Origin: Hymenobacter aerilatus
Lineage (GTDB): Bacteria > Bacteroidota > Bacteroidia > Cytophagales > Hymenobacteraceae
Length of the DNA: 64,000 nt
Assembly (NCBI RefSeq): GCF_022921095.1
Contig: NZ_CP095053.1
Span: forward strand, 4,010,501-4,074,500
Direction: 5' to 3'
This document shows, one piece after another, positions 1 through 8,963 of this stretch. Every line of letters starts with the position of its first letter. Position 1 is the stretch's first letter. A program made the translations under genes and the position numbers. The notes beneath the pieces were generated by a model, which was not told where the DNA came from, did no database searches, and saw only the letters and a program-made list of their open reading frames with translations.

Positions 1-1018
1 CGTTTGGGGCTGCTTCAGGGCCATTGTTCGTAGTAGTGGTAGTATAGATAACACGGTTGCCAGCGCTGGCGAGAGCCGGGCCAGTGAGGGCTGTTACGAC
101 GTCTGCTGCGGGGGTAAGGGAGGAAACACCTATCAACCACCGTTCACCTATGTGCTGTGTGTCATTACTCGCTCCTGGTTGTGGATGCCAAGTTGTTCCG
201 CCGCCGTCTCCTCGCAGATACACTCGAAATACGAGTGTGGTAACACCAGAAGAAGGCGTAGTGACTAGCACCGAGCCGCTGGCTCCACCAGTACCAGTAG
301 CAGCCGTGATAGTACTAGCGTTGTTTAAGACTTGAGTCGCATTTACTGTTAATGCATCAGAGCCGTTTAATTTAGATAGAGTTACACCAGTACTTATTAA
401 ATCAAATTCACCACTGAATCCAAGAGTACCGTATTGCCCCCCTAAACCTGTGAAGTGCAACACTGGGTTCGTTACCGCCCGGTTAAATGTGATTGTTAAA
501 TCAGCATATCGGTATCGACCAGAAGTGCTGATATCGAACGGTAGAGCCTGCGCAGAGAAGAGGACGTTAACACTACGGTTTGCGGCTACTGAGATACCAC
601 TGTTTACCCCATTAACTGACGAATAATTATTGTCGGCAGAAGAGCCAACATCATTCATTAGAGGGAAGAGGTTCGCAGCCACCGCAGCAATACCAGTGGA
701 GTTAATCCCAGCACCAAAACTCACACCAGTACCCGTACTTATTCGAGTGGTAGGAACAGTCGTAAACTGCTGATTGCTCAGCGAAAACGTAGCCGTGGTA
801 GTAGGCGTGTACGCTGTAGGCACGTTATCATTCGGGTTATTCAGGTTATTCTGAAATGTGATAACCTGGTTGGCCACGGTTGGACCATTCGCTGTGGTCG
901 CGGGGTTGCCGGCCCCAGAGAAAAACTCCAGGGTGGGCGTCTGTGCCTGTACTACAGCGGGAAGTCCTAAAGGCACCAGCCCTAGGACCCACGCTAAAAA
1001 TCGTAAGGTTGTTTTCAT
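1..1018 (-). CDS. DUF11-repeat secreted surface protein, 5' part only
   Basis: This reading frame stays open from an ATG at 1018 to the window edge, so only the first ~339 residues are visible. It begins MKTTLRFLAWVLGLVPLGLP, a signal peptide with a likely cleavage after AVVQAQ. About 270 residues of beta-rich, Thr/Asn/Gly-rich sequence follow. The last visible part (ADVVTALTGPALASAGNRVI) matches the start of the DUF11 units in the next gene, 1573-8265. The two genes also share their first codons and the TTTCATATAATA context around the start, so they are tandem paralogues. By analogy the missing part should hold more DUF11 units and a T9SS sorting domain. Probable role: exported or surface-attached adhesin-like protein; the ligand is unknown. 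Confidence 0.8.
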   Translation of the reverse strand, partial: MKTTLRFLAWVLGLVPLGLPAVVQAQTPTLEFFSGAGNPATTANGPTVANQVITFQNNLNNPNDNVPTAYTPTTTATFSLSNQQFTTVPTTRISTGTGVSFGAGINSTGIAAVAANLFPLMNDVGSSADNNYSSVNGVNSGISVAANRSVNVLFSAQALPFDISTSGRYRYADLTITFNRAVTNPVLHFTGLGGQYGTLGFSGEFDLISTGVTLSKLNGSDALTVNATQVLNNASTITAATGTGGASGSVLVTTPSSGVTTLVFRVYLRGDGGGTTWHPQPGASNDTQHIGERWLIGVSSLTPAADVVTALTGPALASAGNRVIYTTTTTNNGPEAAPN

Positions 1019-1117
1019 ATAATAGAATGTGAGGTGTGACTTTTTGAATGAGTGGTTTAGAGAAGCTATCAAGCAGTTAGCGTTGAGATAGATGGTATAG
1101 CAAACCTACTTCCGATA

Positions 1118-1125
1118 CAAAAGTA
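1118..1125 (-). promoter_or_regulatory. Candidate -7 element (TACTTTTG)
   Basis: The minus strand reads TACTTTTG, an exact match to the Bacteroidetes -7 consensus TAnnTTTG, about 100 bp upstream of the start at 1018. I see no convincing TTTG -33 element at the usual distance, so this is a weak call. Confidence 0.3.
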
Positions 1126-1511
1126 ATTTGGCACATTTTCGATAAAACGGCATTTTCTCTCGGCAAATACTTATTTTCATTTAGGGACACTTTTTCCGTT
1201 AATCGGAAAATACATGATCTATGCCAAAAATAGCCCTATTAGCTTTTAAAGAGACGTTTAGCTATACGAATCTGATACCGGTCTGTATTTACACTTTATA
1301 AAAAACACAAATTAAAGCCATCCATTCGAGGTAGTTTTTTTTATAAATATATCAATATTATATATGAATTATGAAATGTATTATTTCTAATTTCCTACCT
1401 CTTGGCCTATATCCTAATCCTTTCCATGAGCGGGGCCGATTCTACCTATTGTCTTATTCTACACTTCAGCTTTCAGCAGTGCTGTAACTGCTCTATACAA
1501 CCATTTTTTGT

Positions 1512-1558
1512 GCATACATAAAGGGCCCCTCTACATCAGAGGGGCCCTTTATGTATGC
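1512..1558 (-). terminator. Intrinsic terminator of the 2230-residue DUF11 gene
   Basis: A perfect 21-bp stem (1512-1532 with 1538-1558) closes a 5-nt loop. Its GGGCCCCTCT core is flanked by A/T-rich outer pairs. It begins 15 bp after the stop codon at 1573 and is symmetrical enough to act in both directions. Confidence 0.85.
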
Positions 1559-1572
1559 CAGAATGGGCTATG

Positions 1573-4500
1573 TTATTCTTTTATGAAGCGCAGTGTATAA
1601 TGTACTGCTTCACTCCGTACATCCACCATATAGGAGCCCGCTGGCAGTTGTGCCACTGGCAGTGTGGCCAGAGTGCCACCACCTACAGAGAAGGAAGCTA
1701 CCGCACGACCCGTCATGTCCAGCACGCGCACCTGATAATTACCAGCGGTCAGACCACGTAGATCCAGCGTCGTACTACTAGAGGCAGGGTTCGGGTATAG
1801 GGTAGGCGCCACTGTAGCAACTGCCGCAAACTGCACCGTCCGCACGGGCGACAACGACTCTGTGCCGTCTTGGTCTACCTGCCGCAGACGATAGTGCAGT
1901 TGCTGAGCCACCTGGGCAGCACCTGCATCCTTCAGGTGATAGTCGTGTGCGGTGGAGGTAGAGCCGTTGCCCTTCACCGTACCAACTGGCACAAACGACA
2001 GACCATCTACGGAGCGCTCTACCACGAAGCGGTCATTGTTTTTCTCTGAAGCCGTACGCCAGGTCAGCAGTGCATCTTGCTGTGCGGTTTTCGCTACAAA
2101 GCTCACTAGCTCTACCGGTAGCGGCTGTGCGCCAATAGCGAATTTTACTGCCTGTGCTGTGATACCTCCGTTTGCATCTGTGGTGGTGATGTTGGTGGTG
2201 TATTCGCCAGCCCGTAGCCTATTCCGGTCCAGTACATAAAGGCGTCCAGTGGTAGGGTCAAGCGCTACTCCTAGTGCCGTGAGCTGGTCGGTGCTGGTTT
2301 GATCAGTGGTTACGGCCTGCCGCACGCCATTGTCAACTATGCTTTGCGGCGTGGCCACATTGTACGTACCGCCATTCACATCAAAGGCAGATGCAATCAC
2401 GTCGTTGTTCTGGTAAGGGTTGCTTCCTCCCTTCACAGCGGCGGGGGTATAACTCGCAGCATTATCACGCCCTACTACCATTTGGTACATGGCCGGCGCC
2501 GATACAGCGCTTGCTGCATCTGTGGCAGTATACGTGAAGAATACGTTGCCAACGTAATCAGCAGCCGGGTCGAAGGTGAGCTTTGTTGCATCAGAAGCCA
2601 AAATCAGTTGGTTGTTCGCCACCGGATTGCCATTCAGATACAATATTCCTTGCGTAGCCATTGGGCGTGAGGTGATGGTGTAGAAGGCTATTTGACCGTC
2701 CGCATCGCGGCCACTCAGCTCCGAAATAGCCAACTGCCCAGCAGTATTGCCAACGGGCGTCCGCGAGCGGTTTACAACCATATTCGCCACGGGCGCCTGG
2801 TTGGCCAGCGTAGTGGTTTGCGTTGAGGTATTGTTGCCAGGGTTTACATCCACCGTAGCCGACGATACCGAACCCGCCACGTTGAAGCTCGGCGCAGGTG
2901 CCGTGAACGTGATGCTGTTGGTTACCTGACCCGCTACCCCAGCTGCCTGCGAGGCAATGGTAGGGAAGGTTACTACCTCACCGCTCTGAGTGGCACCAAT
3001 TGGCAACACCACATTGGTAGCATTGGCCGGCAGCGTTACGGTCTGCACTACATTGGCTGCCGCCGATGGACCATTATTCAGTGTTACAATGCTGTAGGTA
3101 ACTGTGGCGCCGGGCAGCGTTGTAGCCGGACCGCTCACTGTGGTAGCCACATCTGCCCGGGGAGTAATGATTACGCTTGCCGTAGCAAAGTTGTTAGCCG
3201 GTGTTGCGTCGGGGTTACCAGTTGATACGCTGGCGCGAGCAACCAGCGGACCAGCCCCAGGTGCATTCACCGTAATGGTGCGGCTGCGGGTGGTACCGGC
3301 TGCCTGCGTGCTCAATGTTGCAAACGTCACCACGCCCGACTGCGGATTGTAGGAGCCATCCTCTACCGTTACGTTGGTCAGCCCGGCTGGTAATGCTACT
3401 TGTTGCACCACGTTGGAAGCATCTGTTGTAGTGCTGGCATTAGTAGTATTCACCGTGAACACAATGGGCTGACCCGCCGTCTGAATTGTTACATTGGCCG
3501 CAATGGTTGTTTGCTCGTCTACTTGCGCCAGTGCGGCAGGAGCTACTGAGGTGCTGCTTACCGATGTATTGTTGCCTAGGCTAGGGTCGTTGGTACCCAC
3601 TACAGTTGCAGCGTTGGCCGACACCGTTAGCTGCGCCACATCGGGCACCAGGAACGTAAGGGTATTCGTAACGCTACCCGCAGCCCCAACTGCCTGCTCC
3701 GTTACCGTTGGGAAGGAGACTATCCCTGTGGTGTTGTCGTACGTGCCACCACCCGTAACGGCTACCGTACCTGCTCCCAAACCAGCGGGCAATTTCACGG
3801 TAGTGGTTTGCCCACCCGCAATCGACGACCCATTATTGGTAGTTGTCACGGTATAGGTTATTGGGTTGCCTGCTACAGTGGCAGAAGGCCCCGACAGAAG
3901 CACGGCCACATCGGCATTGCGTTGGGTAGCGGTTGTGACGGAGGCCGTGTTGTTGGCTTGCACTGCATCGGGCGTGGCAGCGCTTACGTAGGCAGTGCTG
4001 GTAAACGAACGAGTGGCCGGCGCAGTAAAGGTGATGGTATTGGTTATCGTATTGCCGACTACTTGGCTGGCAATTGTTGGAAAAGTAACGATACCCGTTG
4101 CAGCATCATAGCTACCCGTACCGGCATTCACCCCTACCAAACCAGCCGGAATCTGCACGAGTTGCGACACGTTGGATGCTACCGCAGCACCGTTGTTGGA
4201 GGTGGTTACGGTATATGTCACCGACTGACCGGCTACAGTTGACTGCGGCCCCTGCAGCGTGGTAGCCATGTCGGCCTGTGGGGCCACAACAGCCGCCACG
4301 GAAGCAATATTGTTGGCTGGCATGGGATCTAAAGCAGCCGAATTGAGGTTAGCCATAGCTATTACATTACCAGCGGCTGGCGCAGGCAGCGTAATTGTCT
4401 GCGAGATAGAAGTACCACTAGCTAAGCTGACGGGCGCAAATGACACCATGCCCAATGTGCGGTCGTAGCTCCCGTTGCCGGTTGCTTGTACGCTGTTTAG

Positions 4501-7500
4501 CCCAACCGGCAACGCTACCTGTTGCACCACATCGGTAGCCATGGCAGGGCCGGCGTTTCCCGTAGTCAAGGTAAAAACAATGGCATCGCCGGGCGCTACA
4601 TTTGTTGCGGGCAGTGAGATGGTCGTGTACAAATTGGTCTGCGAACCACTGGCCGGCGTTACGGTAGTAGGTGGCGCGGCCATGCTGTTATTGCCTGGGA
4701 ATAAGTCGCCAGTGGCAGGAGTTACATTGGCTGTAGCTGTAAAGCCTGTTGCAGGAGTAGTGAAGCTAATGGTATTGTTCACGCTCACCCCGTTGGCCAG
4801 CGTTGCCAGCGTCGGGAAGGTTACAATACCGGATGCAGCATCGTAGGCCCCGTTATTCGACACAAATACGTCGCTTAGTCCGGCTGGCAACTGCACGAAC
4901 TGCGTTACACCGCTAGCGGGCGAAGGACCGGCGTTGGTTGTAAACACCATGAAGGTAGTGAGTGTGCCCGTCATGGCAGAGGCAGGGCCCCACACCATGG
5001 TAGACAGATCGAAGGCCGGCGTGATATTGAGTGTGGTAGCCGCTACGTTGTTGGCCGTTTGCCCGGCCTCGTAGGTGGTCGTACCAATAGTGGCCGTGGC
5101 CGTTACTGGTCCCGTAGCAGGCGCCGTGAACGTAATAGCCGAAGTAGCTGCAAAACCGCTGGTCAGGGCTGCATTGCTGTTGGGGAAAGTATAGGCCACA
5201 AGACCCGTAGTGGGGTTGTAGGTACCGGTCACGCCATTTGTACCCGTCACGCTCACTCCTGTCAGCCCGGCGGGCAGTTGCACCTGGGCTACGGGTGCCG
5301 CCGCTGTATTTGTTCCCACGTTAGACAGCGTCACGTTGAACGTACCCGTTTGCCCAGCCGTCACCGGATTGGTGGGCGTGGCCACTGTTATGGCCACATC
5401 GGCAGCCATGTTCAGGGTAGCCGTTAGCGTAGCCTGGTTGGCAGCGGCATTGATACCCTCACTTGTTGTCGTCCGCACGTTGCTGGTCAGCACCAAGTCG
5501 CCAGTCTGTTTAGGCGCCGTGAAGCTGAATTGATACGTATTGCTGGAGCGGCTACCGAGCGTGTTGCCAGCAGCACTGACAAACGTGATAACACGTGTTA
5601 CAGGATCATACGTCGCGCCATCGGGCCGCTGCACGCTTGTTACTCCTGCGGGTAGCGTCACGGCTTGCTCCAGGCCGTTGGCGGGAGCCAAGCCCACGTT
5701 GGTAAACGTCACGGTATAGCTGCCCGAAGGCTGCCCGGGATTCAGGCGGGTAGGCCCGTCCAGGGTCGTTGTTACGTCGGCGGCACAAGTCGTACCCACT
5801 GTGCTGTTTGCAATACTGCTGCTGATTTGGGTGTTGCTCACGCCTGCTGAGCCGGCCGTGGCGCCAAATGCCACGCCGCCTACAGTGGTACCATTTGCGC
5901 CGGCCGCCGTCGACACGGCTGCTACTGCGCCGTTTGCCAACGCCACACCGCCGCCGCCGCCGCCGCCTGGGCCGTGGTAGCCGGTGGTACCGCTACCGGT
6001 GTTGGTGCCACCGTTACCGCCATTCGCTGCGAGCGTCACTCTGGTGAGGCCAGCCGTATTGACGGCCGTTAGCAGGATAGACCCGCCGCCGCCGCCGCCG
6101 CCGCTACCATCATCTCTCACCGCGTTGCTAGCCGAGGCGCCGTTGGCTACCAGTGTGCCTGTGCCGCTTACAGCGCCTGTGCGCACCATGATAATCCCGC
6201 CGCCATTGGCGCCACTGCTGGTTGTACCATCCGTGGCGTTGGTATTCCCGTTGGTAGTACCGGCACCGCCGCCACCGCCCAGCAATAGGCGGCTGCTGCT
6301 ACCCTCTACTACGGCAGCACCCGGCTCGCCTCCAATGGCTTGGTTACCGGCAAAGTTATTACCGCCACGGCCACCAGTTCCACCATTGGCACCACCGCCA
6401 CCCCCGCTGTTATCTAAATTGTTGTTGCCGCCGCCACCTGCGTTGCCAGGTGCTCCGCGGCTGCTGCTGCCACTGGGGTAGCCATCTACTGTATTGGTTG
6501 TTAGCACAGCGCCGTTGAACACATATTGCGGAGTACCGGCAATACCCTCGCCTTTCTGCGCATTGTTGTTGGAAGCGGCCGTAGTAACGTACGATGCATC
6601 GTTGGCATTACCAGTAGTTTGCACCCGACCTGCACCACCCCGGAATCCGGCTCCCGTGGCACTCAGCGTGAAGCTGTTCAGGTTCAGCGTGCCCGCTACA
6701 TCGAGGGCCAGAATACCACCTGTGCTGCCGTTCCAGGGTAGAGCAGAAATCGTAGCCCCCAGCGTCAGATTTCCATACTGCGGCACCCGCACCACCTGGA
6801 AGCGCCGCTGACCCGCGGCACTGGTAGCAGCAGCGTTCAGATAGCTATTTTTGAGAGGAGTGGCCAACTGGATAGTACCACCCGCCGTCGTTACGTCGCT
6901 TTGCGCCACCACGTACTCGTAGGTACCCGCCGTGAAGCTGGCATTGCGCAGGTATCCGCTTGCTCCACCGCCCACTACACCGTCACCGTATGCATCGGTG
7001 TTACTAGCGTCGATATCCGCACCTTGCATCTGAATAATGAGCAGCAAGTCACCAACGGCAATATTGGTTTTGGTATCGCCTGTTGCGGCTCCCACCACAA
7101 TGGCCGTAGCTCCGCCTTGCAGTCGCTGTTCTAGTTGGCTGGGATAGTACGTATCGGGATTCACGGTTAAGCTGGCCACCGAGCCATCTTTGGCCGGATT
7201 GGCGCAGGGCGCCGGGGTACCGCTGGCCCCGGTAGGGATTACCGGAATGGTATAGGTAGCCGGGGTAGGGTCCTGCACATCGGCATCGTCTATGGCGGTG
7301 TAGGTGAAGCTCACCGGCCCCGGTGCCGTCACGGCCGGGTCGAAAGTGAGTTGCGTTGCCTGCAAGGGTGTTAGGTTTTGTCCGGCAGTGGCTATTGCAC
7401 CATTCACGTACAAGGTTCCCTGCGTTGGCAGCGGAACCGATATCAGCTTGTACCCCTTGAGCGTGCCATCTACCGTAGCACTCAAGCCACTAATGGGTAG

Positions 7501-8265
7501 CGTACTCGCACCATTGGACATAGTAGCCGTGGTGATGTCGTTTGCAACGGGCTCGATGCGGCACCACGAAATACTCGGAATGCTGATGGATTGCGTTTCT
7601 GTAAGTGGTAAAAGACCATTTGCTGCGGTGGTATTGCGGTACACGATTGTGAACGACTTTACCGGAACGTTGAATGCCACGTCTACCGAGGCACCATCTA
7701 CGGTCGCATTACCACCTGGCCCTACCTTAGCCGTAGCTGTGGCTGTAGTAGCCGTATTGCTTAAATTTATATAGGTAGCACTGCTACCAACCAGCGTTAG
7801 GGTAGGCCGCACCGTTGTGTTAGCCGCTGTGATACCGGAGATTGTTACCTCATCAGTATAGCCGGAAGTTAGTAGAGCATTTAGTACACCTACATTATAT
7901 ATCGCATCAATGTCCCGTATGCGCATCGACAAGCCCGACACGGCTCGGTTAAATGTATACGTAACGGTGGATGAGTTGTTAGCCAAATAAGTAGCACTCC
8001 ACACCAAGCCCTTTTGGCCATTGAGAGAGGCTACAGCTAGGATAGTAGCATTGTTATCTGTTGATTCATAACTGGTACCCACCTGCGTGAAGGAAGTGGC
8101 GCTAGGTACTGCCTCAGCAGTGCGGTTTTTCCAGCTTTCGTTGTCTGTGCGTGTGGCATAGTTTAGTGAGACGGGGGCAGTTGTACACGTTTGTCCCCAG
8201 GCCGGCAGCAGTCCCGAAGAGGCCAAGACTGTTAGTAAGCCCAGTAAGCGTAAGGTTGCTTTCAT
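1573..8265 (-). CDS. Giant T9SS-secreted protein with eight DUF11 repeats
   Basis: The protein has 2230 residues. Order of parts: a signal peptide (about 1-25, ending PAWGQT); an N-terminal beta domain to ~235; a cadherin/Ig-like domain (PVANDITTATMS, ~240-345); a beta-rich region; a Gly/Asn/Ser-rich stretch (~590-775) with runs of 5-7 glycines; eight ~120-residue DUF11-like units (~826-1815), each starting like ADVAVLLSGPSATVAGNPIT and containing LPAGL; a second cadherin-like domain; and a C-terminal part with PVELVSFVAK, then YPNPASSSTTLDL and ending YTLRFIKE, the usual form of a T9SS type A sorting domain. It should cross the outer membrane through T9SS and attach to the cell surface or be released. 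An adhesive or matrix role is inferred. It is a tandem paralogue of the gene at 1-1018. Confidence 0.9.
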   Translation of the reverse strand: MKATLRLLGLLTVLASSGLLPAWGQTCTTAPVSLNYATRTDNESWKNRTAEAVPSATSFTQVGTSYESTDNNATILAVASLNGQKGLVWSATYLANNSSTVTYTFNRAVSGLSMRIRDIDAIYNVGVLNALLTSGYTDEVTISGITAANTTVRPTLTLVGSSATYINLSNTATTATATAKVGPGGNATVDGASVDVAFNVPVKSFTIVYRNTTAANGLLPLTETQSISIPSISWCRIEPVANDITTATMSNGASTLPISGLSATVDGTLKGYKLISVPLPTQGTLYVNGAIATAGQNLTPLQATQLTFDPAVTAPGPVSFTYTAIDDADVQDPTPATYTIPVIPTGASGTPAPCANPAKDGSVASLTVNPDTYYPSQLEQRLQGGATAIVVGAATGDTKTNIAVGDLLLIIQMQGADIDASNTDAYGDGVVGGGASGYLRNASFTAGTYEYVVAQSDVTTAGGTIQLATPLKNSYLNAAATSAAGQRRFQVVRVPQYGNLTLGATISALPWNGSTGGILALDVAGTLNLNSFTLSATGAGFRGGAGRVQTTGNANDASYVTTAASNNNAQKGEGIAGTPQYVFNGAVLTTNTVDGYPSGSSSRGAPGNAGGGGNNNLDNSGGGGGANGGTGGRGGNNFAGNQAIGGEPGAAVVEGSSSRLLLGGGGGAGTTNGNTNATDGTTSSGANGGGIIMVRTGAVSGTGTLVANGASASNAVRDDGSGGGGGGGSILLTAVNTAGLTRVTLAANGGNGGTNTGSGTTGYHGPGGGGGGGVALANGAVAAVSTAAGANGTTVGGVAFGATAGSAGVSNTQISSSIANSTVGTTCAADVTTTLDGPTRLNPGQPSGSYTVTFTNVGLAPANGLEQAVTLPAGVTSVQRPDGATYDPVTRVITFVSAAGNTLGSRSSNTYQFSFTAPKQTGDLVLTSNVRTTTSEGINAAANQATLTATLNMAADVAITVATPTNPVTAGQTGTFNVTLSNVGTNTAAAPVAQVQLPAGLTGVSVTGTNGVTGTYNPTTGLVAYTFPNSNAALTSGFAATSAITFTAPATGPVTATATIGTTTYEAGQTANNVAATTLNITPAFDLSTMVWGPASAMTGTLTTFMVFTTNAGPSPASGVTQFVQLPAGLSDVFVSNNGAYDAASGIVTFPTLATLANGVSVNNTISFTTPATGFTATANVTPATGDLFPGNNSMAAPPTTVTPASGSQTNLYTTISLPATNVAPGDAIVFTLTTGNAGPAMATDVVQQVALPVGLNSVQATGNGSYDRTLGMVSFAPVSLASGTSISQTITLPAPAAGNVIAMANLNSAALDPMPANNIASVAAVVAPQADMATTLQGPQSTVAGQSVTYTVTTSNNGAAVASNVSQLVQIPAGLVGVNAGTGSYDAATGIVTFPTIASQVVGNTITNTITFTAPATRSFTSTAYVSAATPDAVQANNTASVTTATQRNADVAVLLSGPSATVAGNPITYTVTTTNNGSSIAGGQTTTVKLPAGLGAGTVAVTGGGTYDNTTGIVSFPTVTEQAVGAAGSVTNTLTFLVPDVAQLTVSANAATVVGTNDPSLGNNTSVSSTSVAPAALAQVDEQTTIAANVTIQTAGQPIVFTVNTTNASTTTDASNVVQQVALPAGLTNVTVEDGSYNPQSGVVTFATLSTQAAGTTRSRTITVNAPGAGPLVARASVSTGNPDATPANNFATASVIITPRADVATTVSGPATTLPGATVTYSIVTLNNGPSAAANVVQTVTLPANATNVVLPIGATQSGEVVTFPTIASQAAGVAGQVTNSITFTAPAPSFNVAGSVSSATVDVNPGNNTSTQTTTLANQAPVANMVVNRSRTPVGNTAGQLAISELSGRDADGQIAFYTITSRPMATQGILYLNGNPVANNQLILASDATKLTFDPAADYVGNVFFTYTATDAASAVSAPAMYQMVVGRDNAASYTPAAVKGGSNPYQNNDVIASAFDVNGGTYNVATPQSIVDNGVRQAVTTDQTSTDQLTALGVALDPTTGRLYVLDRNRLRAGEYTTNITTTDANGGITAQAVKFAIGAQPLPVELVSFVAKTAQQDALLTWRTASEKNNDRFVVERSVDGLSFVPVGTVKGNGSTSTAHDYHLKDAGAAQVAQQLHYRLRQVDQDGTESLSPVRTVQFAAVATVAPTLYPNPASSSTTLDLRGLTAGNYQVRVLDMTGRAVASFSVGGGTLATLPVAQLPAGSYMVDVRSEAVHYTLRFIKE
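5948..6103 (-). repeat. CCG triplet runs coding for polyglycine
   Basis: Six consecutive CCG triplets lie at 5948-5965 and seven at 6083-6103. On the coding strand they read CGG but are used in the glycine frame (GGC). They lie in the glycine-rich part of the DUF11 protein. Slippage here would change length by whole residues, so it would vary the stalk without breaking the frame. Confidence 0.6.
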
Positions 8266-8869
8266 ATAATAAGAAAATCCTGTGAGATGCGAGCAGAAGA
8301 GGAGAAATTACCTTATTGAGTATTCTATTAGATTTAATACCCGATATATCAAAATGGGAAGTTTATACCCGGGTGCTATTCGCTGCTGTTCACTAAGGGC
8401 GAGACGTGCCAGATGAGTTGTTCGGGCGTATTGCAGGTATCCTTTGAAAACAATTCGATATATATCATCGGAAATAATTAAATACAACATTTCCATTTTT
8501 GATTCATGTCATATCATTTTAGGAATGCTGATTTATGGCAAGATGAATAGCTTCTATATTAGTCACTAAAGCTACCCCACTCTTATATAAAATTCTTTGC
8601 TTCAGGTCTCTATACTATAATTTCCGTCCTCTAGCTTTGCTAATATTACGCCAATACACCTTTACAAAAGGCATCTAAACCGCTTATCTGGAAGAATCAT
8701 ATTCTAGTACTATTTCTTTACCGCAGCAATGCGTTTAAATATTATTCTAATTAATTTACGTTGTAAGTAGTACTTCAAAAAGTATAATATTATTCACTAT
8801 ATATATTTACTTCAAATTATTATCTACGCTCGAGCTTGATGAGCTATTTTATAATTTTTACAATATGTT
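8266..8869. other. AT-rich intergenic region upstream of the giant gene
   Basis: This ~600 bp gap is clearly AT-rich, with long poly-A/T tracts, and separates the giant surface-protein gene from the glucanotransferase gene. I found no exact TAnnTTTG element on the minus strand. A 62-codon frame at 8308-8496 has no signal peptide, no conserved look and no usual codon use, and I do not call it a gene. The region probably holds the promoter and leader of the surface-protein gene. Confidence 0.5.
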
Positions 8870-8922
8870 CTATACGCAAAAGCCCCGCTCCACATATAGT
8901 GGAGCGGGGCTTTTGCGTATAG
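8870..8922 (-). terminator. Terminator after the 4-alpha-glucanotransferase gene
   Basis: A perfect 24-bp stem (8870-8893 with 8899-8922) has an ATATA loop and a CCCCGCTCCAC core flanked by AAAA/TTTT. It lies 42 bp beyond the stop codon of the minus-strand gene at 8964. Confidence 0.85.
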
Positions 8923-8963
8923 GGCCAGTAGCTACGCTACAGAGGGCTGCGTTGGTACGCCAT

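Larger units (their letters stand above)
1019..1572. other. AT-rich intergenic region between the two DUF11 paralogues
   Basis: These 554 bp are strongly AT-rich (runs such as tatatgaattatgaaatg) and hold no credible coding sequence. They contain the 5' leader and candidate -7 element of the partial gene at one end and the terminator of the downstream paralogue at the other. I see no RNA gene or repeat in the rest. Confidence 0.6.

Noticed and set aside
1512..1558. Integration site or phage attachment site at the strong palindromes near 1.5 and 8.9 kb
   Set aside because: Their position just after stop codons and their GC stem with A/T flanks fit ordinary terminators, and there is no integrase or duplicated core.
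5606..5788. Short open frame antisense or out of frame within the DUF11 gene
   Set aside because: It lies wholly inside the strongly supported 2230-codon gene, and its Arg-rich translation is a frame shadow.
8308..8496. 62-codon open frame in the AT-rich gap before the giant surface-protein gene
   Set aside because: No signal peptide, domain, conserved pattern or matching codon use; long frames by chance are plausible on this strand.
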